30,324 nt of DNA from Antrodiella citrinella. Taxonomy: Eukaryota; Basidiomycota; Agaricomycetes; Polyporales; Steccherinaceae. The stretch is from the NCBI GenBank assembly GCA_004802725.1, contig SGPM01000325.1, positions 1 through 30,324 on the forward strand, read 5' to 3'. The notes beneath the pieces were generated by a model. That model made no database searches and had not been told where the DNA came from. It worked only from the letters and a program-made list of their open reading frames with translations. How positions within the stretch are numbered: position 1 is the first letter of the stretch; the number at the start of each line of letters is the position of its first letter. Shown here piece after piece: positions 22,591 through 30,324 of the stretch. A program made the position numbers and the translations under genes.

Positions 22591-23489
22591 ATGGTGCAGT
22601 TGGCGGTCGCCAACGCGTGCAAGTTTAGTGGTGGTCACGACACTATCCGACATAAATCCTTCAAGTCTTTTGGTCAAGAACATTTACGAACGGCTCAGGC
22701 TTCCAGTGCGGAAACATCTGAAGGGCCGATCTCACCGTCACGCGTGTGCCTGGCAAGGCAGCTGGAGCTCGACTCATGCGCGTGCACTGGTAGGCTGGTG
22801 ACTTGGTGGTGAGTCGTGAGTTGTGACCAAGGTCCAACTCAAGAACTGGTGACTGTCTTGACGTTTCTCCAGGTGACTCCCAGCAAACTTTCTAGGTACT
22901 TGTCACACTGTAAGCTCGATAGTGAGAACGATCAGGACTGGCCTCCTCAACTGTTGATACGAAGTTACTTAAATTTCTCGTGTTCCACCTCGACGAATTT
23001 GGCTGGCAGCTGTATCAACTTGAAGCTCTACCTCAATGTACCCTCAAATTCCTGTGGGCGGTCTTCAAGAAGTGATGTAAAGCTTTTCTCGGTTATCACG
23101 GCCCCGGAGACTGCTACTGAAGCTGTTGCAGACTATGATTGGACCGTGGACGACCATATTGGCAGCAATTCCTCGAACCTAGTATTCCAGGGGTCTCGTG
23201 ATCAGGCTCACCGGGTCGACAGCTTACAGTTCCCATACGTCCAACAAGACTGGAAGCAATGGTTGAAGCGCCTGTATGATATACTGACACTGGTGGGACG
23301 TCCTTCGCACGTCGCTCTCCTTAAGGTTCCCTCCAGCATCGAGCGACCCCTAGACGGTATTATCCACGTTGAAAAGTAAGTAGATACCTAAGTTAGATTC
23401 ATGGGACGGCAGACTGACGATGTAGGTGCAACGCATCACTAGTAACACTAGCGCAGGTGGCACCTGAGCACATCGATCTTGGCGGATAA
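22591..23489 (+). other. Possible degraded gene or 5' exons of the kinase gene
   Basis: An open frame with an ATG at 22591 could splice (donor after CTG near 22798, acceptor CAG near 22872) into a long open stretch ending at a good donor (GTAAGT, 23376). A further exon at 23426-23489 then reaches TAA 14 bases before the kinase start codon. The long stretch itself contains no ATG, so it is not a stand-alone gene. No domain is recognised. It may be an independent unknown gene, the 5' part of the broken kinase gene, or noncoding sequence. Confidence 0.25.
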
Positions 23490-23503
23490 GCCTGGTGCAA
23501 ACT

Positions 23504-24310
23504 ATGTCCACGACAGATATCGTTCGGAGGCAGGAGGTTCATAGTCTCTTACGCCAGGCGATCCCAGAGCGTCCAGAGAAGCAGACGAAAATCAACCATA
23601 TTCCTTCAAACTACGCCCAAGATGTCATCGACGAGGCCTGGGAGGTATGTATCAAGCTTAGGTTTCGCTGCACCGTGCTCATATCTATCGAATTCAGAGG
23701 CTAGATGATACCCCTGCGGCATCGCCTATTCATCCTACGTTGGACCTGGTTGGTCAAGCGGCCCTCCTACGGAGACTTTGTCTGAAGATCGCCGTCAATC
23801 ACGACGTGCTCCCCCGAGAATTTTATATCCGCGGTGTCGTGTGCATGTCCACAGAGCCCATAGGTGCCAATCAATCTATCGACGTCTACAATGGCCAATA
23901 TAATGGACATCCTGTAATCGTCAAACACCCTAGAATTTACAACGAAGGAGAGAAGGACAGACTCATCATGGTATGTCTAGATCCTTTCAAGTTTCAACAG
24001 CATGTGAGGTGACATATCCTAGGAATTCTGTCGCGAGTCGCTTTTGTGGAGCAAATTGCACCATGCCAACGTACTACCGTTCTTGGGAGTCTCTCAGGAT
24101 GCATTCGAGCAGTCGATTTGCATGGTGGTACCTTTCATGTCAAGGGGTAAGATCCTACGTCGCATGGCGGCTCAAGAGCCAGAAGTTGTTGTCTTCATCG
24201 TTTATTGTCCTGCAGGGCCGCGCCCTATGGTAGACAAAACTACATCGCAATCTACGGCAACGGAGCGTGGGGGCAATGAACAGCGAGGGGGGATGTGGGA
24301 GATGAACTGA
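23504..24310 (+). pseudogene. Protein kinase truncated after the N-lobe
   Basis: Exons 23504..23644, 23698..23970 and 24023..24310 join in frame to 233 aa. The kinase fold is visible from about residue 92 on: a strand-3 lysine in HPVIVKHPR (K123), a helix-C glutamate in FCRESLLWSKLHHANVLPFL (E143), and the hinge region SICMVVPFMSRG. The arrangement is like the tyrosine-kinase-like proteins expanded in mushroom genomes. The catalytic HxD loop, DFG and the whole C-lobe are missing. The last 40 or so codons run antisense through the 3' end of a LINE and are not kinase sequence. A GTAAGA donor-like site right after MSRG suggests that the next exon used to follow there. No kinase C-lobe is found beyond the LINE, so the product cannot be an active kinase. 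Confidence 0.65.
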
Positions 24311-25445
24311 ATTAGGCGGGAAATCAAGAATTACGAACGCGTGAAATGCGGAAATGATAATGTAGTAAGCGAGCAGCATGAGACGAAAGGAAGGAGGAAA
24401 AGCATAGAGGAAAGAGAGAATGGAGAGAACGAATATGAAATAATAATATATGGAACATAAGGAAACAGAGGAATGAGAAGGCAACAATGTGAACCCAGCC
24501 AAAACGAGTCAAAATGTCAAAATGCAGGGGTGAGGAAGAGCGAGGACCAAGTTGATCTAAGACTTGATTGTAAGGTTCCCGAAAACTGCCCGCAGACGTC
24601 CTGTTGCGTGGATGAAATTGAACAGCGGTTCCATGGCTTTTGGCGACGAAAGGAGAAAGGCCAAGGACTCTCCATCACGTCCGAGCTTCTTTCGCAATAC
24701 GCCGCGCGCTTTTCTATGTGCGTGGCACATCAGCAGGAAGTGATGCACTGTCTCTGTGTGATTTGCACAGGCTGGGCAGGTTGAAGTGGGGACTTTCCGG
24801 ATGCGGTGCAGGTGGTGGTTGAGCGGGACGTGTCCTGTTCGAAGCTGGAACAATAAACTTGCTTGCTTGCGCGGAAGCGCGAACGCGAGCTTGAGGTATG
24901 TCTTGCTGGGGAGCGAAGCATCAATGTTGACCAGTTTCTCGTACCGCGGAGATTCTTGCCAGGACTTCTTGGCCTTCACTTTGAGCAACTCCGTGATCTC
25001 CTGTCGTAGTTTTGCAACACTGATGGGGAGAGTTCCCTTTTTCAGCAGGCCCGGTGGGGTGGCATGGTTCGGGATGGTCTGTCCTCGAGCGGCTTGTTTT
25101 GCCCCTTCATCTACAATCTCATTTCCCTTCACTCCCTTGTGTCCCGGTACCCAGCGCAGCGTAACCTTCACCGACGCATGTTTCTTCTTAAGGGCTTTTG
25201 TCGCGCTATGCAACTCGTCGAGAAGATAATGCCCTGGTTGCGATGAATGGCCAGGCGCTGCTTGCATGGTCGCCTTGTTGTCCGCCGCGATTGATGCAAC
25301 TTGCTTCATGTAGATGGAGCGAGGACTCTCCTGCCTCAACAACTCCACTCCTAGGATCAGCCCGATCAGCTCCGCCTCATAAACTGTATGCTCCTTCGAT
25401 GGCCCTAGGTGATAATGCAGCATCTTGATACGATTGAACATGGTT
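24190..25445 (-). mobile_element. 5'-truncated non-LTR retrotransposon (LINE) 3' end
   Basis: The minus strand encodes the end of a LINE ORF2, stopping at TAG 24557-24559. The RNase H domain starts abruptly at about YHLGPSKEHTVYEAELIGL (catalytic Glu) and continues with SIAADNKATMQA (second Asp) and RWVPGHKGVKGNEIVDEGAK (final Asp). The first strand with its DGS aspartate is missing. A Cys/His tail, CPACANHTETVHHFLLMC, follows, as in fungal Tad/I-like LINEs. The 3' untranslated region is T/C-rich and ends near an AATAAA at about 24204-24209 followed by a GACAACAAC-type tail, placing the 3' terminus near 24190. Such 5' truncation is typical of target-primed insertion. Clear target-site duplications were not found by eye, so both boundaries are approximate. 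Confidence 0.8.
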
Positions 25446-26215
25446 ATCATGTAATCCTTCATTTCGTCCAACATCTCTTCCTTCGGATGGACCGGCTTGC
25501 ATCCAATGGAACGAGACCGAGTTGATGAGGTACGTGAGTTTTCTCCTATAACACCCTGAATAATATTTCTATATATCAGCGTTCACACTTTGAAGGATCG
25601 GCGCGAGCTTACCCTTACAGGTCCCTGGAGTTCCCCTGGTCCCAATTCAGATAATTAATGAGGTCTTCAACTCTCCCATTTCGTGAAGGACGTTGGCCAT
25701 CTTGGACAGAAGCCTGCCTACAGGCATCTCTCCGTTCTCTGCGAATTAATGCCCGTTGGCGCCGTAAGGAATTGGTTTGCCTGCCAGGACGGCAGTGAAG
25801 ATGATGATGAATAAGTCCACCGCTACATGAAAATCGATGATCAGTCGGTGCTATGCTATTTCGTGACAAGAACATACTATCTTGGATATGCACACACCCC
25901 CAGATGTTTTTCGCCTGACCCACGATACGCACTTCGCTGCGTCGCATGTTGATCATAGCTATAACCATCAATGCTGTGGGAGCTGGGCACTGGGCACCAC
26001 AGTCTACCAGCTTGCCAGTGGCGTGACCAAAGGTTATACCAGGGTACACCATGTAAGACTTGATATATTCTGATATTCTATTTCAGACTCTGCTGACAAG
26101 AAGTAACAGTACAGGGATACTCACCTTCTTTGTTTGCCTGGAGAATAGGAACATCGATGTTGCAGTGCTATTGAGTCACAGGAATGGTGTTGATGCACCA
26201 GACGGGCTTCTGAAT
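25440..26215 (-). pseudogene. SDR / NAD-dependent epimerase-like pseudogene, N-terminus missing
   Basis: A chain of exon-like pieces on the minus strand reads as the C-terminal half of an extended short-chain dehydrogenase: NIDVPILQANKE, then EYIKSYMVYPGITFGHATG, the conserved substrate-side block VGQAKNIWGCVHIQDTVDLF, FTAVLAGKPIPYGANGH, FAENGE, LLSKMANVLHEMGELKTS, and finally SIGCKPVHPKEEMLDEMKDYM. Splice signals between the pieces look intact. TAG at 26168-26170 and TAA at 25746-25748 (where a Tyr is expected) interrupt the frame, and another shift seems to lie near 25670. The Rossmann Gly-rich N-terminus was not found upstream to 27150. The last codons run directly into LINE sequence without a stop. 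Substrate unknown. Confidence 0.6.
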
Positions 26216-26259
26216 GCAGAAGAACACACCCAACAATGGGGGTACTCCTGAAGCAGGAC

Positions 26260-27150
26260 ACCACGTAAGAGCGTAAGTAGAGGAGTTGTAAGGGTGGGCT
26301 GAGGTTCAAAGAATAGGGTAGAGTAGTCTGATGATATTCGATCGTCGTCCGGGATGGTCCGCGTAGTGTCCGCTGACCTGCGGAACTGTTCGACTGGTGC
26401 ACCAAAATAGATATGGGGCCTGTAGATAAGTACCAGAACATGCGGAATAGGTATGACGTGACTGGGTAGCCTGTAAAACACAATTGAAAGAGTCCCCGGG
26501 AGGTACAAAGTCGACAGGAATAGGTCCAAGAGTGTCCGGACCGATGGATGATAGGGGCCACAGGCGATATTGCGAAGATAAAGGAGGCCAGCCAGAATGA
26601 TAGCGGTATATCGAACAGCGAGCAGAGGGGAAAACACGATGTCGAGGGGGTCTTAAAAGCAATGGGGTCGCAGTAGAAGGTGAACACAGGATTTAACACA
26701 GTAAAACTCGGGGCTTGTTAGAATTGCAACACAACACAGTAAACACAGGATAACCAAAGAAACACAAAGGGGGTCGCAGTAGAGATATACACACACAGTT
26801 CGCAGGGGTTCATGAAATCTTTGCTCTCGCAGGTATGAAGGGGGAAAAGGGCAGGGGGATCTTCCTCTTGTTCTAATGTACATAGTGTGCCTACTTATAG
26901 TAGGATACGGACTAATCAAATTGGTAGTTACGAGAAAGAGTTGAGAAGTAAGAAATAAGATAAAAGAAAGTGTTCGAGAAGGTACAAGAAAGGTCCAGGA
27001 AATACAATACAATGTCCGAGGGAGATACAATATACGAACGAGCACATGGAAGGAGATATCGGGGGTGGACGCGTAGCTCTCGCATGACTCCGGATGATGC
27101 GCGGATGTGAATTCAAGAGTTTCGGATGTCGCTGGTGACGCCATCAGGGA
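26260..27150. repeat. Repeat-like tract, possibly a transposon relic
   Basis: This tract replaces the missing 5' half of the SDR pseudogene. It has a pyrimidine-rich minus strand and internal repeats: a 14-bp word GGGGTCGCAGTAGA at 26664-26677 and 26770-26783, and ACACAGTAAA and AACACAGGAT words between them. Minus-strand open frames are long only because of base bias and show no domain. A minus-strand start TGATGGCGTCACC at 27143 would suit an LTR, but a matching end and target duplication were not found. Confidence 0.35.
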
Positions 27151-27244
27151 AAACCTTCTAAGCTGATCACATTGAATTACTAGTAATTGCCTTAAACACC
27201 ATGAATCCTACCTGATTATCCTCATCAGCAAGATTATACTGATC

Positions 27245-27293
27245 CTTGGTGACCTGCAAGGTGCCTTGTGTTGTCACCAAGTTTTAGACCTAA
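27245..27293 (+). mobile_element. Helitron-like 3' terminus (candidate)
   Basis: CTTGGTGAC at 27245-27253 and GTCACCAAG at 27273-27281 form a perfect 9-bp stem enclosing a smaller CAAGG/CCTTG stem. Eight bases later comes CTAA followed by T. A subterminal hairpin followed by CTRR next to T is the standard Helitron 3' end. The matching 5' TC terminus was not identified, and the body of any element is undefined. Confidence 0.35.
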
Positions 27294-27785
27294 TACATGG
27301 TGATTCATGCATAAAACTGCTCAATTCATCTTGTTAGCATGTAATTCACTACAAGACATGATGTGCTCTAAGGCATGACATATAATCATCACTGAATCAC
27401 AGTGCAGAACACAGTCTTCCCTCAATTTCACTTCAGACAATGCACTCAGCAATATAGCAGAAGAATCATATAGTATTGTTGGGTCCAAGGAAATTACTAC
27501 CAAAGCCAATTAAAACATCTGTATCAAAGGTGTATCCATCCTATCCAAAGACTAAAAGAGTGGGAAGATCAAGGGAGAGGAGGGAAGGATATACTCTGGC
27601 ACCATGTAAGACCAGCACAAAACATAATGGAGACCATAAGAAGAGATTAAACAGAGAGCAGTAACAAGATATAGAAAGAGAACAGATAAAGAGAGGGTGA
27701 GAGATAGATCATGCGGAGACCAAACAGAGAGACAAAAGAGTGACAGACAAGAGGATGAAGAGATGATGTGCGAGGATGCCAAACA
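27294..27785. other. AT-rich then purine-rich intergenic DNA
   Basis: To about 27500 the DNA is AT-rich and unlike its surroundings; from about 27555 to 27780 the plus strand is strongly purine-rich. The purine tract lies just past the 3' end of the DUF6532-like gene on the minus strand, so it may be its pyrimidine-rich 3' untranslated region. No gene is recognised. Confidence 0.45.
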
Positions 27786-30324
27786 CTACTCAGGCATGTT
27801 GGCGTAGTCAACCACACCAGCATCCTCAGCAGCATCACCAGCATCAGCAGGTGAAGTGCTCCTACAAGACAATCATTAAGCAAAACAAAAGCGCAGGCAA
27901 ATGAGACACATACCGAACAAGGTTAAGGATCGTCACCAACAAGCGATGACCACGCAGAGGACATCATCGAGGAACAGCTCCGCCGCAAGGTAATTCGCAA
28001 CACCAGTATCGACATGGAATGGGACAGGTATAGGCCTCCCCGTCGTCCACCAGTTCATAACAGCATGCACCTAGAACGAGGTGAGTGAAGATGATGACAT
28101 GCCGAAACAAATTGCTTACCGCAGCGATGGCCATAAGCAGCATTGGCCGTGGTATCTCCATCTCGAAGGGCTTGTCAGGAAGGGATGACTTCATGTCCTT
28201 GACATAGAAATTACCAACACTGGCAGGGTCCCTGAAGTATGCAAGGCGAAGGACCTCGAGGATGAGAGAAGACTGAAATGGCCGGCTCATGGCAGGTCGA
28301 GGCTGCATGACAAGAATGAGAGACATCAAGAAAAAAACCGAAGCATGCTCACATTAGTGTCCGAGATTGGTGGATACAAGTATGCACGATTCACGAACAG
28401 ATCCTGGATGATCTTCTGGATGTCGGCCGCAGGCAGCAGGGTACCATAGGGGGACAACTTCAACTGCGGCACAATCTGGCTGGCGACGAGGTCCTTGATG
28501 TCCTTCCGAGCATGGCTGAGACGGTTGGACACCTACAAGAGGAGTCAGGAGGGTGTCGTAGAACATTGACTAAGAGGACTTACATGAATCACAACAGCGT
28601 GTCGGTAGTCTTCATCCTCTTCGAAGCGCTTGACGAGAATAGCAGGGACCTGTGCAGACCGAGCACCCTCAATGAGGTGAGCGTTCATGCTCTGTACCTT
28701 ACCATGAATCTCCGGATACGCGGTGACGAAAGCAAAGTCGTGTTCAGCAAGCGTGATACCCCGGTTGATAGCACGGCGGACAAACTTGTGCTGAGGGACC
28801 AGGTTGGCCACACCGTGGTGGTTGAGGTTGAGGTCGGTCCACGTAGGCCAAAGCAGTTGCGGTTGAGCGTTGTTGGTGTTGTCGTCCTCAGAGTCGTTGT
28901 CGGACCCTCTGTCCTCGTCGTCCTCGTTGCCCTCATCGTCAGCAGCAGCCTCGTGGCCACCAAGATCAGCATCCGAGTCATAAAATATAGGTTCCTGCCA
29001 GCGAACTTGTGAGCACGCATCATCAAACTGATGATGACGGTGATGACATACCTCCTTAGCCTTCTTGAGCAGCTGGGCAGCGGTCGTCTTGCGCGGCTTC
29101 CTGGTGTTCACGAGGTCGAGGTTATCATCGAAGAGACCTTCCGCAAGATTCTGTAATGAATGTCAGTACGGACATTGAACACCGACATAATATAGAACAT
29201 ACCTTGACTCGGACGATTGGTGCTTCGTCCGAAGCGTCGTCCAAAAGATTGGCTATCTTTCGAGCAGCGGCAGCCATGTCAGTCTCGCGAGCAGACTGTC
29301 TTCTGTTGGAGGTGAAGGACTCAGGGAGAGGGCTGTCGTCCCGAAGGTCGGCAGCCCATGCTGGCACCTATACGACATAATAATCAGGAGTGTGTGCTCA
29401 ATCCAAGAACAGAAACATACCTCTGTAGACCCTCCGACATCAGCGTCGTCGTCTTCGCCTTCCTCATCATCCTCGTCTTCATCGAGCTGGCTGCACTCCT
29501 CGTCCTCATCATCCTCGTTGCCGTCTTCGCTGGCGTTGTCTTGAGGGCCCTCGAGCTCGGGGTCCAGTGATGGGTCCAAACCCATCAACTCCACCTGACA
29601 GTAAATAAGTCAGCCCAATGTTCAGCAGTGTGACGAAAGAAAAGACAAACCGCAGCGTTGTACCGCTCACCGGCTTCATAGTCGGGGGCGACGTCACCGT
29701 CCGTCGAGTATTCGTCGTCACGGTGACATGGCACTAACGCACGTCGAGGGACACCTACGCAACATCAGAATCGTGAGGAATACCGAAGTGGAATCGACAT
29801 ACCTGCCGACGACTTGCTCGCGCTGGGTGTTGCTTGACTCGGACGCGGGGCATGTTTCGGCGTAGGGCGTGTGGCTAGTAGGTAGGAGGAATGGGAAGAG
29901 GAGGAGAGGAAGCGATGAGGAGATGATGGTAGCAGAAAAGGAGATGAAACGAGAAGAGCGCGTGTGAGAAGTTGAATGGTGAGTCGTGAGATGGTACTGA
30001 ACATTGCCTAAATCACTCACCTGGAGGTTTGACAGCAGGCGCCGGCCTCGCCGCCTTCGAACGCTTCGCGCTGTTGCCAACCGCACCGACGCCTTGAACG
30101 TTGGCCGACTTGGTACGTTTCGTTGGCTGCGGTTGTGTGTCGGAGTGGGCACGCTTACGCCCAGGGACGAGTTCTACCAGCCATGTGAGTGACTTCAAAA
30201 GGAGAGCGAAGGATATGATTGCTAACATACCTTCCCATTTAGCATTGGCATTCGTTTTGGCCTTGCGTGGAGCTACGCCGTTGATGAGACCCACGGCTCG
30301 CTGGTACCGGATACGCCCATAGGA
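27786..30324 (-). CDS. DUF6532-like acidic nuclear protein, 5' end beyond window
   Basis: Twelve exons (complement) 27786..27861, 27937..28070, 28120..28302, 28353..28532, 28584..28994, 29052..29150, 29203..29367, 29421..29594, 29651..29754, 29803..29874, 30021..30173 and 30231..>30324 join in frame to at least 614 aa; the start lies to the right of the window. The N-terminal part has a bipartite-looking nuclear signal (GRKRAHSDTQPQPTKRTK) and a long Asp/Glu tract (exon 29421-29594), with a second acidic stretch at exon 28584-28994. The C-terminal part (HGVANLVPQHKFVRRAINRG, SNRLSHARKDIKDLVASQIV, AYLYPPISDTN, EIPRPMLLMAIAAVHAVMNWWTTG) resembles the Agaricomycete-expanded DUF6532 family, whose function is unknown. 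The last intron uses a weaker donor (GTGACG); without it the protein would end one codon later at TGA 27933-27935, whereas splicing adds a short acidic tail. Similarity is judged by eye. Confidence 0.72.

Noticed and set aside
22816..23375. A stand-alone 187-codon gene
   Set aside because: The open stretch begins with GTG after a stop and contains no ATG, so it can only be an internal exon or noncoding sequence.
26653..27144. Minus-strand open frame of 163 codons with many hydrophobic residues
   Set aside because: The composition follows the pyrimidine-rich strand; no conserved motif and no intron logic.
28512..29012. Plus-strand open frame with Val-rich hydrophobic runs
   Set aside because: It is antisense to the acidic exon of the DUF6532-like gene; Asp/Glu codons read backwards give Val/Leu/Ile runs.
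1..30324. CRISPR arrays, operons or other prokaryotic systems
   Set aside because: No regularly spaced repeats were seen, and the dense short spliceosomal introns show that the DNA is eukaryotic.

Overview
The window looks like nuclear DNA of a filamentous basidiomycete, most likely an Agaricomycete. Nearly every gene is split by many short introns (about 45-75 nt, GT...AG, often with a CTAAT/CTAAC-like branch point). The recognisable families also fit: a Pma1-type proton ATPase, a glutaminase GtaA-like protein, a Pgc1-like phosphodiesterase, a truncated protein kinase of the expanded mushroom type, and a protein resembling the Agaricomycete DUF6532 family. All family names come from reading translations by eye; no database search was run.

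Layout. (1) 455-2019, minus: a six-exon class III CoA-transferase / alpha-methylacyl-CoA racemase, intact except that one intron seems to start with GA. (2) 2698-4143, plus: a nine-exon glycerophosphodiester phosphodiesterase like yeast Pgc1, divergent from (1) over a 678-bp shared gap. (3) 4380-7719 and 8236-11612, both minus: a tandem pair of GtaA-like secreted proteins. The upstream copy (8236-11612) can be spliced into an uninterrupted 771-aa protein from 20 exons, two of them only 17 nt long. The downstream copy is a pseudogene with several stops, frameshifts and lost splice sites. (4) 12487-13460, plus: an unrecognised six-exon gene. (5) 13461-18006: about 4.5 kb without a convincing gene, ending in the TATA and pyrimidine-rich promoter of (6) the plasma-membrane H+-ATPase PMA1 at 18007-21363, plus (seven exons, 996 aa). 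(7) 21364-22590: no gene recognised.

(8) 22591-27785 is a graveyard. A protein kinase on the plus strand stops after its N-lobe at the 3' end of a 5'-truncated LINE (minus, about 24190-25445, RNase H plus Cys/His tail). The truncated 5' end of the LINE is fused in frame to the C-terminus of an SDR/epimerase pseudogene (minus) that carries two in-frame stops and lacks its Rossmann N-terminus. Beyond that lie a repeat-like tract and a Helitron-like 3' terminus. (9) 27786 to the right edge, minus: a twelve-exon gene, cut by the window edge, for an acidic nuclear-looking protein whose C-terminal half resembles DUF6532.

Nothing indicates a pathway cluster. The intact genes are housekeeping or secreted-enzyme genes (fatty acyl-CoA epimerisation, phospholipid turnover, extracellular amide hydrolysis, membrane energisation) next to a transposon-eroded segment. 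The observations most worth following are the GA-AG intron, the decayed tandem GtaA copy, the micro-exons of its sister, the long empty region before PMA1, and the kinase-LINE-SDR mosaic.
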